Origin: Flavobacteriales bacterium UBA6165 | GTDB lineage: Bacteria > Bacteroidota > Bacteroidia > Flavobacteriales_D > Crocinitomicaceae | DNA: 31,219 nt | Direction of reading: 5' to 3' | NCBI GenBank assembly: GCA_002422285.1 | Contig: DIUF01000023.1 | Location: forward strand, 307-31,525 | In this document: piece by piece, positions 1 to 7,590 of the stretch | Numbering within the stretch: position 1 is the first letter of the stretch | Layout of the letters: every line of letters starts with the position of its first letter | The notes under the pieces: model-generated | Databases searched by the model: none | What the model saw: only the letters and a program-made list of their open reading frames with translations | What the model was told of the DNA's origin: nothing | Position numbers and translations under genes: made by a program

Positions 1-49
1 TTTTTTGAAAAAAGTTTTGTTGGAAACGTAATCTGCTAATAATTAAGTC

Positions 50-1021
50 TTAGCAGTGTGATAGAATTTCGATGACCCGTAATTTTGATCTATCTATAGG
101 ATTGTTCTTTGCAACTGCCTCCAGAAAAGGCAAGCAAACCACATCGTTACCCTTAACACCATATGCATGTCCATTAACACCCTGAATAAGGTCTTCTGTA
201 GCCTTAACACCGAGTCGGCTAGCCAAAATACGATCGTATGCTGAAGGATTGCCCCCTCTTTGCATATGGCCAAGTACAGACGCACGAACATCAAATCCGT
301 CAAGATGCGGCCTAACTTTATTCATGATTTCAATTGCGCCACCAGCATCATCGCCTTCTGAAACTAAAATTATAGACGACTTCTTTTGCCCCCTAATACT
401 ATTCAGATAAGCGATGATAGCATCAATATTTGTTTCTTCCTCTGGAATGAGGGCCATTTCTGCGCCAACGGCAATACCGGAATCTAAACCAATGAAGCCC
501 GCATGGCGCCCCATGACTTCAACAAAAAACGCACGATGATGTGAGGAAGCAGTATCCCTGATTTTATCTACAGCCTCAACAACTGTATTTAAAGCAGTGT
601 CATAACCAATTGTGGCCTCTGTCCCAAATATGTCGTTATCTATAGTTCCAGGTATCCCATTAATAGGGATTCCAAATTCACTTTGAAATGTAATAGCCCC
701 TCTATATGATCCATCACCTCCAATAACAATCAATCCCTCCACGTCATGTTGTTGAAGATTCTGAAAAGCCAATGCTCTACCTTCTTTTGTCAAGAAATCT
801 TTACTCCTTGCGCTACCTAGAATAGTCCCTCCTCTTTGAATTATATTACCGACATCCGAAAAAGCAATTTCTTCTATTGCCCCCTCAATCATGCCTTGAT
901 ATCCGTTGTATATTCCTACAACATTAACATTATGATGTAATGCAGCTCGAACCACTGCGCGAATTGCAGCATTCATACCTGGCGAATCGCCTCCAGAAGT
1001 AAAAACACCTATCTTTTTCAT
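50..1021 (-). CDS. pfkA: 6-phosphofructokinase
   Basis: ATP-dependent phosphofructokinase, converting fructose 6-phosphate to fructose 1,6-bisphosphate, the committed step of glycolysis; cytoplasmic. At 323 residues it matches the usual bacterial PfkA length. Visible motifs are the N-terminal ATP loop GGDSPGMNA (about residues 10-18), GGDGSYRGA (101-109), the catalytic loop GTIDND (125-130, with D128 as the expected base) and MGRHAGFI (170-177). The ATG at 1021 is preferred: a TTG at 1027 would add only two residues, and MKKIGVFTSGG is the family's usual start. It is divergent from the sigma-factor gene, with 73 bases between the starts. I found no clean promoter; TTATTTTG close to the ATG is one base off the Bacteroidota -7 consensus. 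The family call is secure; ATP versus pyrophosphate as donor is inferred from the short PfkA-type length and GGDGS motif. Confidence 0.97.
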   Translation of the reverse strand: MKKIGVFTSGGDSPGMNAAIRAVVRAALHHNVNVVGIYNGYQGMIEGAIEEIAFSDVGNIIQRGGTILGSARSKDFLTKEGRALAFQNLQQHDVEGLIVIGGDGSYRGAITFQSEFGIPINGIPGTIDNDIFGTEATIGYDTALNTVVEAVDKIRDTASSHHRAFFVEVMGRHAGFIGLDSGIAVGAEMALIPEEETNIDAIIAYLNSIRGQKKSSIILVSEGDDAGGAIEIMNKVRPHLDGFDVRASVLGHMQRGGNPSAYDRILASRLGVKATEDLIQGVNGHAYGVKGNDVVCLPFLEAVAKNNPIDRSKLRVIEILSHC

Positions 1022-1094
1022 ACTCAAAATAAAATTTAGTTCAGATTTGTGGAATTTAGATTATTTTGCATCCAATATACTAAAATAAATCTCA

Positions 1095-1661
1095 TTGCGA
1101 CCAAACGACAAATATAACCAATATAGCGACGAGGAATTAATAAACCTATACAAGCAATATCAAAACAGCAATTTGATTGGTGAGTTTTACGCACGTTATG
1201 GGCATTTGGTTTTCGGGGTTTGTCTAAAAATTTTAAAGAACAAACAGGACTCTGAAGACCTAACAATGCAAATATTCCAGAGCTTGGGAGCTAAACTAAA
1301 TCAACATCGCATTAGTTACTTTAAATCATGGTTGTATCAAGTTACCCGAAACGAATGCTTCATGTTCTTGAGAAAGACCTCTAAAAATCGTGAGTTTGAG
1401 TTTAACGAGCAAATTGAATCTGAGCGTGAGGATAGCAACGTCGAAATCAATTTAAATTGTTTTGAAAGCCATCTTGACATAGCTATTAGCAGATTAAAAG
1501 ATGAGCAGCGTCAGGCAATAAACTTGTTCTACGAAAAAGAGAAAAGCTATATTCAAATTGCTCAAGAAACTAAATGGGAATTGAATCAGGTGAAAAGCTA
1601 CATTCAAAATGCCAAAAGAAATCTGAAGTTATTACTACAAAAAATGTGTGATGAAAAATAG
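1095..1661 (+). CDS. RNA polymerase sigma factor, ECF-like sigma-70 family
   Basis: A 188-residue sigma-70 family protein that would direct RNA polymerase to a small regulon. Region 2 lies at about residues 27-95 (LVFGVCLKILKN, then a QDSEDLTMQIF helix and the WLYQVTRNEC segment). Region 4 lies at about 128-185 and resembles a helix-turn-helix (YIQIAQETKWELNQVKSYI). The linker is short and there is no region 1 or 3, as in ECF factors. The start is a TTG at 1095; an in-frame stop lies two codons upstream and no internal ATG fits better. Its 3' end overlaps the next gene by 11 bases (14 if that gene's GTG is used), so the two are probably translationally coupled. The partner is a membrane protein, which suggests membrane-anchored control. 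The target regulon cannot be read from this window. Confidence 0.88.
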   Translation: MRPNDKYNQYSDEELINLYKQYQNSNLIGEFYARYGHLVFGVCLKILKNKQDSEDLTMQIFQSLGAKLNQHRISYFKSWLYQVTRNECFMFLRKTSKNREFEFNEQIESEREDSNVEINLNCFESHLDIAISRLKDEQRQAINLFYEKEKSYIQIAQETKWELNQVKSYIQNAKRNLKLLLQKMCDEK

Positions 1662-2784
1662 ACTAATAGATAAAATATTCGGATTGCCAAACGCCTTATC
1701 AAGGAATGACTTGGAGCAGGCATTAAGCAATAAGGATAGTTTCGATTTTCAACTAGAATACAAGTTGATTGGGGCTTCATTTGATGACGATGCGCTTGAA
1801 GGCTTCAAATTATCAAGGTTGAAAGTAAGCGACATGGACAATCTCGATCAAAAAATGCAAAATCTATTCTCGAGCAGCTCAACTGATGGATTTCAAAAAT
1901 GGTTTTTATCCATTTGGGGTGGACTTTTTGCATTAATGCTAAGCACGGCATTTTTACTCACCACATTTATTGGGAAAAATCAACAGAGTGAAATGAAGAA
2001 TCTTCAAGTAAATGACAAAATCAATAATGAGCAAGCAGTTGAACGCGAAGGCAGCTCCATCGCAATAAACCCCGAAGAGCAAAAGGAGCGATTCACTATT
2101 ATCATTTCAAAGTACAACTCAAAGGAACAGTCAAAAAGCGAGCAACAAACGAACTTGGTAGACACTCACAAAAACCCAAGAATTGATGACCTTCCAGAGC
2201 GCATTCAGGTAAAAACAGCTGAACTCTTAAATATGCGGTCAAAAGATTCGGGAATTAAAAAGTCAAAAGCCAAAGAAATTGCTTTACACAATCACATTTT
2301 CATCGATTTCAGGGGTATTCGAGCAGATCAAACTTTTAAAATCGATCAAGTACTCACTGGAACAAGTGCAAACTATTCTAATCAGGACTCTAAAAACACA
2401 AACAGTGAGGTACTCGATGGGACAGTAGAAATTCCTTACCACGACTATTTGAGCGAAACCGCACTTTTATTAAAATCGAACGACTTCAAGTTTGCACTCA
2501 AACAATTCAACGTCATTTTAAAGTATTATCCCAATGATGAAAATGCTCTTTTTTATGGCGCATATTGTCTATATCAATTGGGGCTGTTTAAAGAAAGTCT
2601 GGATTATCTAGAACGCTTATCAAAATCTACATACTCTAATTTTGATGAAGAGATGGATTGGTATTTATTGAAATGCTACTCCAAACTCAATAAATCTGCT
2701 GAGGCAAAACAGTTGGCAGAAAAAATTGTTGAAAACGGCGGCTTTTACAGTGAACAAGCACAAGATTTTCTTAAAAAACGTTGA
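1651..2784 (+). CDS. single-pass membrane protein with C-terminal TPR repeats, putative anti-sigma partner
   Basis: A 377-residue protein overlapping the sigma gene by 11 bases. The N-terminal about 84 residues should be cytoplasmic and include FDDDALEGF, which resembles the short acidic 'DALEG' motif I associate with Bacteroidota anti-sigma and related membrane proteins. One hydrophobic segment follows (about 85-108, WFLSIWGGLFALMLSTAFLL), then a charged, low-complexity periplasmic linker, then about 110 residues of TPR-like helices (about 265-377, with FKFALKQFNVILKYYPNDENALFYGA). The ATG at 1651 is chosen; a GTG directly before it (1648) would add one residue. By position and topology it probably binds or anchors the sigma factor and senses an envelope signal through the TPRs. 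That function is inference; no zinc-binding anti-sigma motif is visible. The last 40 bases overlap the convergent gene on the other strand. Confidence 0.75.
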   Translation: MKNRLIDKIFGLPNALSRNDLEQALSNKDSFDFQLEYKLIGASFDDDALEGFKLSRLKVSDMDNLDQKMQNLFSSSSTDGFQKWFLSIWGGLFALMLSTAFLLTTFIGKNQQSEMKNLQVNDKINNEQAVEREGSSIAINPEEQKERFTIIISKYNSKEQSKSEQQTNLVDTHKNPRIDDLPERIQVKTAELLNMRSKDSGIKKSKAKEIALHNHIFIDFRGIRADQTFKIDQVLTGTSANYSNQDSKNTNSEVLDGTVEIPYHDYLSETALLLKSNDFKFALKQFNVILKYYPNDENALFYGAYCLYQLGLFKESLDYLERLSKSTYSNFDEEMDWYLLKCYSKLNKSAEAKQLAEKIVENGGFYSEQAQDFLKKR

Positions 2785-3350
2785 TGTTTACGTTTCGTTT
2801 TCCCCTTCAGATGCTCATTGTTTGCGTAACGGGTAAACTCTTTATATCTGGATTTCCAAAGTTCATTTAACTTTTTATTAGATGAACGTAACTTTTTAGA
2901 CAATTCCTCAAAATTAGGTTTATCACAATTCATCCAAGCATGGAAACATTGAACGGCCATTAAGTATTGTAATTTAGGCGCCCACAAACCATAACGATCA
3001 ATCATGTATTTAGAAAAAGTCATGAAGGATTCGCAGCCCCAATCATAGCGCATTAAATTATTTTCCGGATTCGTGGCATAATCTGTTGCACTCAACAATT
3101 CTAAATCCTTGAAGTGCATGAGTTTTTCTTCATCACCAGTAAGGAACACACAGAATGCATCAGCTAAATTCAAAGGTTTTATATTTCCGTATTTATAAAA
3201 CGTAAAATTTCCGCCTCCTAGAAAAATCTTTGCGCGAAAATAAACAGATGCCGAATCGATTTTTTGTTGCGCACAAATATGTATTGGGGACCCACTAATT
3301 AAAATGACGAACAAAAGTAAAGGAATGGATGAGAGTGTCTTGATAATCAT
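2745..3350 (-). CDS. hypothetical secreted protein
   Basis: A 201-residue protein of no family I recognise. It starts with a clear signal peptide (MIIKTLSSIPLLLFVILISG, likely cleaved before QQKIDS near residue 29). The mature part is rich in aromatic residues and Lys and ends in a strongly basic tail (KGKTKRKHQRFLRK). The ATG at 3350 is chosen because it opens the signal peptide; a TTG nine codons upstream only adds an unlikely extension. It follows the patatin gene on the same strand after 35 bases, so it may be cotranscribed. Its last 40 bases overlap the 3' end of the TPR gene on the plus strand. The presence of both a signal peptide and a long open frame supports a real gene, but the C-terminal tail depends on where translation truly ends. 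Confidence 0.7.
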   Translation of the reverse strand: MIIKTLSSIPLLLFVILISGSPIHICAQQKIDSASVYFRAKIFLGGGNFTFYKYGNIKPLNLADAFCVFLTGDEEKLMHFKDLELLSATDYATNPENNLMRYDWGCESFMTFSKYMIDRYGLWAPKLQYLMAVQCFHAWMNCDKPNFEELSKKLRSSNKKLNELWKSRYKEFTRYANNEHLKGKTKRKHQRFLRKSCACSL

Positions 3351-3385
3351 TAAACAAATAAGCAAGACAAAAACCAAAAGTTACA

Positions 3386-5665
3386 TCAGCGAATTGCTCG
3401 GGGATTGAAAAGAACATATCCATAACTCAGCAAAAATGCGAAAGGCTTGGTCTGTTCTGGGAAATAATTTAGTGTTGCTCGAAATGGGCCTATTGGTGAT
3501 TGGAAAATTAGGGAGGCAGAACCCATGAATTTTGGTAACAATTGATACTGAGAGTATCCGAATGTGCCATCATCTGCACGTCTCAAAACAACAATTGGTT
3601 GGAAGGCGTAAGCATCCAGTCGAAATTCGAGGCGGCTAAACAAATTTACGATTTGATTCATGCCAGCACCCAGATATTGCGGAGAGCGATACTCAGCCAA
3701 GAAAAATGTGCCTGCATCAGGAATTGGCGTAAATTCGGTTAAACTCAATAAAGTAGCTACATAATTTCGAAACAAAGATTGACTATTAAAAGCGCCCAAT
3801 ACATGGAAACCAAACTTATACCTTTTGATAGAAGAGAAATATTTTCTCATATCGAGTTGCGCATTGACCCATTGATGGTTAAATGATTCGTCGAATGGAA
3901 TGGGCGCAGTTGATCCTGAAACAGAACGCTCTGTACCAAGAACATAGCGAACTCTTAAGTGAAAATGGCTGCCTTCAGAAGCAAATTGTTTGCGATTCAA
4001 TGAATTGTGTTCAATTGAAAACTGTATTGTGTTGCCATAAAAATTGGTGAAATCCGTTGTGTCTGCAAAGGTGAAATTATCGGATTGATAATATCTGTCC
4101 GTCAAATCGAAATGGCGAAAATCTAGACCAGCCCGAACAGTCATGGATAATGGAATTCTAATTCTTGCGCCATAATACATTTCCTCCTGAATCAAAAAAG
4201 AAGGTTTGACCGGTTCAAAGAATGTTGCAAAGCTTCTGAAATAATCCCAACGATTCAAAACAAAATATGGAGACACCACAAAAGGCAATCTTGTTGGTAC
4301 ATGGAAATCTAGACTTGCTTTACCAGAACCATAAAACTTCCCAAAATACGATTCCACATGCGCGCGCCATGCAAAGCGATTAATATGATAATAGGTTAAC
4401 CCAACATATCCAATATTAACAGGTCGAGAAGAAAAGTGACCCCCCATGGATAAAGTAAAGTCTTTAGATTTTTTCAACTGCAAACGCACATGATGTGTTG
4501 AATCATCTTTGAGTTCTAACTCAGGCAGCACATAGCGTATTTGAGGTGTTCCATACAATTGAAAATAGTATTTTTTCAAATCCTCCTCATTCATCGGTTT
4601 TTTACCCAGAAGTTTATTCATAGGATAATTGACAAAAGGAGCTCCTTTTTTCTTTTCATAAGTCGCATGAACGCTGGTGATATTTAAAGGTTGTACCTTA
4701 TTTTGAAACGATAATCGTCTCGTCATACGATGCTCCATAGTAACTTCCTCATTGACATAAATTCGAATAGAATCTATATGTTTAATCGCATTTTCGTAGC
4801 CGATTTGAATAGCCTCTTTCACTTTATCAAAATCGAACGTGCCAATATTGACATTATGCTTGATCATTATGCCCGCTTCACAAGGAATTTCAAATTTTGT
4901 TTCCCTGACCATTGCAGCGCGCATTTGCGACATCAAGTCATCCTCATAAGGCGTAATTGAATTATCTGAAACATTTGAGCCAATAATGTAATCAGGGTTA
5001 AAATCACTATACATTACATCTGATGGAAAATTGTTATACAAGCCGCCATCAAATAAAAGTACCCCATCAATTGAAATCGGATTGATATAAAAAGGAAAAG
5101 TCATCGACGCTCGAACAGCATGATTGAGGTTTCCATTTCGAAAGATGATTTCTTTTTTGTTTTTAATATCTGCGGCAACGCAACGAAAAGGTACGTAAAG
5201 ACTATCAAAATTCATGAATCGTGACGCACCTATTACACCGAAGAGTCGTAGCATCTCGAAATCGAAAAGTGCTGGTGTCACCAAATTTGTTGGTAGACTT
5301 TTGAAAAATATACTGTCTCTGCTGAAAGATAAATTTACCAAGGATGCATTTTCATCTTCTCGTCGCAGATTGAACTTGTATCTGCGTTCAATGTCACCTG
5401 CAGCCATGCGCTGAAACTGCTCAGACAAAGCAATTGCTTCGATTTGTTCTATGCTCAATCCGCAAGCATACATGGCACCAACCAAAGCGCCAGCAGAAGT
5501 TCCAGTAATAAAATCAATAGGGATATTCCGCTCTTCTAGTGCTTTCAAAACTCCAATATGTGCAAATCCTGCAGCACCGCCTCCACTCAAAACAACACCT
5601 ACCCTCTGCGCTTGAACCACAGAAAAAGTTCCAAAAAACAAAAGAAAAACGAAACAAAAACGCAT
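3386..5665 (-). CDS. patatin-like phospholipase fused to an outer-membrane beta-barrel
   Basis: A 759-residue protein with a signal peptide (about residues 1-19, ending VVQA). An RssA-type patatin domain follows: oxyanion loop SGGGAAGFAHIG (27-38), nucleophile elbow GTSAG with S57, and DGG with D206 as the second member of the Ser-Asp dyad. It would hydrolyse acyl esters of lipids. After about residue 300 comes a POTRA-like segment and then a long run of alternating aromatic/polar strands to the C terminus, as in the Omp85/surface antigen D15 superfamily. This layout matches the patatin-Omp85 proteins related to Pseudomonas PlpD (type Vd secretion). The lipase domain would therefore be outside the inner membrane, perhaps periplasmic or at the cell surface. 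The ATG at 5665 is chosen over a TTG six bases upstream. A -7-like element lies 18-25 bases before the start. Enzyme class is secure; location and substrate are inferred. Confidence 0.92.
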   Translation of the reverse strand: MRFCFVFLLFFGTFSVVQAQRVGVVLSGGGAAGFAHIGVLKALEERNIPIDFITGTSAGALVGAMYACGLSIEQIEAIALSEQFQRMAAGDIERRYKFNLRREDENASLVNLSFSRDSIFFKSLPTNLVTPALFDFEMLRLFGVIGASRFMNFDSLYVPFRCVAADIKNKKEIIFRNGNLNHAVRASMTFPFYINPISIDGVLLFDGGLYNNFPSDVMYSDFNPDYIIGSNVSDNSITPYEDDLMSQMRAAMVRETKFEIPCEAGIMIKHNVNIGTFDFDKVKEAIQIGYENAIKHIDSIRIYVNEEVTMEHRMTRRLSFQNKVQPLNITSVHATYEKKKGAPFVNYPMNKLLGKKPMNEEDLKKYYFQLYGTPQIRYVLPELELKDDSTHHVRLQLKKSKDFTLSMGGHFSSRPVNIGYVGLTYYHINRFAWRAHVESYFGKFYGSGKASLDFHVPTRLPFVVSPYFVLNRWDYFRSFATFFEPVKPSFLIQEEMYYGARIRIPLSMTVRAGLDFRHFDLTDRYYQSDNFTFADTTDFTNFYGNTIQFSIEHNSLNRKQFASEGSHFHLRVRYVLGTERSVSGSTAPIPFDESFNHQWVNAQLDMRKYFSSIKRYKFGFHVLGAFNSQSLFRNYVATLLSLTEFTPIPDAGTFFLAEYRSPQYLGAGMNQIVNLFSRLEFRLDAYAFQPIVVLRRADDGTFGYSQYQLLPKFMGSASLIFQSPIGPFRATLNYFPEQTKPFAFLLSYGYVLFNPRAIR

Positions 5666-5682
5666 GATCAAGTTTTGATGAA

Positions 5683-5690
5683 CAAAGCTA
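5683..5690 (-). promoter_or_regulatory. -7 promoter element before the patatin gene
   Basis: The minus strand reads TAGCTTTG here, an exact match to the Bacteroidota -7 consensus TAnnTTTG, and sits 17 bases upstream of the ATG at 5665. No good TTTG is present at the -33 position, so this is a partial match only. Confidence 0.35.
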
Positions 5691-5760
5691 AAGATTTTTT
5701 TTCGACTCAGATTCTTTTACCTCACTGAGCTCAAAGGAAGTATGAAATAAAACAAAATCA

Positions 5761-6324
5761 CTAAAACCTCAATTCTATTCCAACATGTGCGTGGGGCATA
5801 AAAGAACTGAGAATCAGGAAAAAACCTTCGTTGGATCCAAAGCCAGCACCAAAAGTGAAACTCGCGAAAGAGGATAAATCGAGATCCATGCCTAGTGCCA
5901 CTGTGTTTTCTACTTTAAGTTTACGCTGCGTATTGTTTCCCCCCGGTCCGAGTTGAAAAGAATAATATTTCACTGGCACACCAGAAAAATGAAATTGCCC
6001 ATAAAAACGTCCCCAGGGCTTGAATTTTAAAAACTTATGACGAAGTCCAAACCCAACGCCGATAGCTTTCTCCTCAAACAAATTCGCTTGGTCTGAAAAA
6101 TAACTGGGACGAATAACAGAAATTTCAGGACCAATATACAATTGGAGACGGTGGTCTAAATGACTAATAAAATATAAACCGTGGTGGTCAATTTTCTGGT
6201 TGTAAGCATAGGCATAGCGTAAACCGAATTTTTTGTCTGTTTCTTGGCAATGGGTAATTGAGTCTAGATTCGAAATGAATACGACAAAAAGAATTAAAAC
6301 GAATCGAAATTTTAAGATTTTCAT
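5761..6324 (-). CDS. hypothetical secreted protein, possible small outer-membrane barrel
   Basis: A 187-residue protein I cannot assign to a named family. The N terminus is a signal peptide (MKILKFRFVLILFVVFISNL, likely ending near HCQ). The mature part alternates hydrophobic and polar residues with many Gly and aromatic residues (LQLYIGPEISVIRP, GVGFGLRHKF, SFTFGAGFGS) and ends HVGIELRF. A terminal Phe after a beta-like strand is typical of small outer-membrane barrels. The ATG at 6324 is chosen because it opens the signal peptide; the frame stays open upstream to 6432, but using that would run through the promoter and start of the divergent methyltransferase gene. A TAnnTTTG element precedes it. 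The barrel idea is inference. Confidence 0.72.
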   Translation of the reverse strand: MKILKFRFVLILFVVFISNLDSITHCQETDKKFGLRYAYAYNQKIDHHGLYFISHLDHRLQLYIGPEISVIRPSYFSDQANLFEEKAIGVGFGLRHKFLKFKPWGRFYGQFHFSGVPVKYYSFQLGPGGNNTQRKLKVENTVALGMDLDLSSFASFTFGAGFGSNEGFFLILSSFMPHAHVGIELRF

Positions 6325-6345
6325 TTTTAATATATTCTCAATTGA

Positions 6346-6353
6346 CAAATTTA
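6346..6353 (-). promoter_or_regulatory. -7 promoter element for the small barrel-like gene
   Basis: The minus strand reads TAAATTTG, an exact TAnnTTTG match, 21 bases before the ATG at 6324. No convincing TTTG lies at the -33 position. It is in the 67-base divergent gap shared with the rRNA methyltransferase gene. Confidence 0.35.
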
Positions 6354-6379
6354 TGTAAAATTCCCATCCTTTGAATTCG

Positions 6380-6387
6380 TATTTTTG
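6380..6387 (+). promoter_or_regulatory. -7 promoter element for the rRNA methyltransferase gene
   Basis: TATTTTTG, an exact TAnnTTTG match, ends only four bases before the ATG at 6392. If used, transcription would begin at or very near the start codon, giving a leaderless or nearly leaderless message. The -33 element is not clear. Confidence 0.4.
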
Positions 6388-6391
6388 CGGC

Positions 6392-7546
6392 ATGAATATC
6401 CTGAAAAGCAACGAACGCTTCACCATCACCATAAAAACCGTATTTGGATTAGAACCTGCCTTGGAGCAAAATCTTCAAGAATTGGGTTATACGGATGTAA
6501 ATGTAATCAACAGAGGGGCGCAAATCCATGGAACGTGGGAAGACGTTTATCGCTTGAACTATGAATTGCGTTGCGGCATCAGCGTTTTGGTTGAGATTGA
6601 CCATTTTCGATTTGAGGACAAAGAAGAATTGTACAAAAACATCCGTGCTATAAACTGGACACAGCTTTTTGATGGCAGAAAAACATTTGCGATTCGCGGT
6701 TTTGCCAGTTCCAAACTCTTTCCTAACACTCAGTTCCCGCTACTTTTGGCCAAGGATGCTATTGTGGATGATTTCAGAGCGCGCACCGGTTCACGACCAG
6801 ACGTGGATTTGAAAAATGCAGATGTTGTTTTGGATTTACATATTTTAGACAATCACGCAACGGTTTCCATCAATACATCGGGTGACCCCCTATTTAAACG
6901 TGGTTACAGAAAAGAAACAGGTTTGGCGCCCTTGAATGAAGTAGTGGCTGCAGGAATGATTTACTTGTCGGGTTGGGATAAAAAATCGGCATTCATCGAC
7001 CCCATGTGTGGTTCGGGCACCTTGGCCATTGAAGCCGCGATGATTGCTACCAATACACCTGCAGGCACACTGCGTGAATCATTTACCTTCATGCATTTGA
7101 AAAATTTCAATAGAAATGTTTGGGAGCAAATTGTTGAAGCTGCTGACCAAAAAACAACTCGCTGTGAAGCCAAAATTTACGCCTCAGATGATAGCGAAAT
7201 GATGATCAACAAAGCCCGTAGGAATATCAGAACCTTGCCTTTTGCTAGAAATATTGAACTGAATACCATTGATTTCAGGGATTTCAAAAAACCAAGTGAG
7301 ACGGGAATTGTGATTACCAATCCGCCCTATGGAGAACGAATAGGTGAAAATGTTGAGGTGCTTTACAAAGACATGGGCGATTGGATGAAACAACAAATGG
7401 CAGGTTTCAATTGCTGGATTTTGTCCTCAAACAAAGATGCGTTCAATGCTGTTGGACTCAAAGCGAACCGCACCATCAAAATGTTTAACGGAAGTTTGCC
7501 TTGTGATTTTAGGAAATATGAGATTTTTGCTGGAAGCAAATCATAA
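6392..7546 (+). CDS. THUMP-domain 23S rRNA guanine-N2 methyltransferase (RlmL-like)
   Basis: A 384-residue class I SAM-dependent RNA methyltransferase. An N-terminal ferredoxin-like/THUMP region (about residues 1-155) binds RNA. The Rossmann methyltransferase part carries the SAM-binding motif DPMCGSGT (from D203) and catalytic motif NPPYGERI (from N310), typical of N2-guanine methylation. It matches the N-terminal half of E. coli RlmL, the enzyme making m2G2445 in 23S rRNA, without the fused RlmK half. The ATG at 6392 is chosen: the frame extends to a TTG at 6371, but that would overlap the -7 element, and MNILKSNERFTITIKTVFG is a natural family start. It is convergent with the pseudouridine synthase gene 44 bases downstream. 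The enzyme class is firm; the exact target nucleotide is inferred from family. Confidence 0.93.
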   Translation: MNILKSNERFTITIKTVFGLEPALEQNLQELGYTDVNVINRGAQIHGTWEDVYRLNYELRCGISVLVEIDHFRFEDKEELYKNIRAINWTQLFDGRKTFAIRGFASSKLFPNTQFPLLLAKDAIVDDFRARTGSRPDVDLKNADVVLDLHILDNHATVSINTSGDPLFKRGYRKETGLAPLNEVVAAGMIYLSGWDKKSAFIDPMCGSGTLAIEAAMIATNTPAGTLRESFTFMHLKNFNRNVWEQIVEAADQKTTRCEAKIYASDDSEMMINKARRNIRTLPFARNIELNTIDFRDFKKPSETGIVITNPPYGERIGENVEVLYKDMGDWMKQQMAGFNCWILSSNKDAFNAVGLKANRTIKMFNGSLPCDFRKYEIFAGSKS

Positions 7547-7590
7547 ATTCAAATAATTTATTCGTGATTTTCAATTTGATGTTCTGATTA

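Noticed and set aside
1..49. Possible terminator after pfkA
   Set aside because: The 49 bases are AT-rich with a T-run on the minus strand, but I see no stem, and the window edge cuts off the rest.
1036..1266. 76-codon minus-strand frame over the sigma gene start
   Set aside because: It overlaps the well-supported sigma factor and the intergenic region and has no recognisable features.
5761..6432. Longer start for the small barrel-like protein at 6432
   Set aside because: It would place 36 residues before a clear signal peptide and overlap the methyltransferase gene start and promoter elements.
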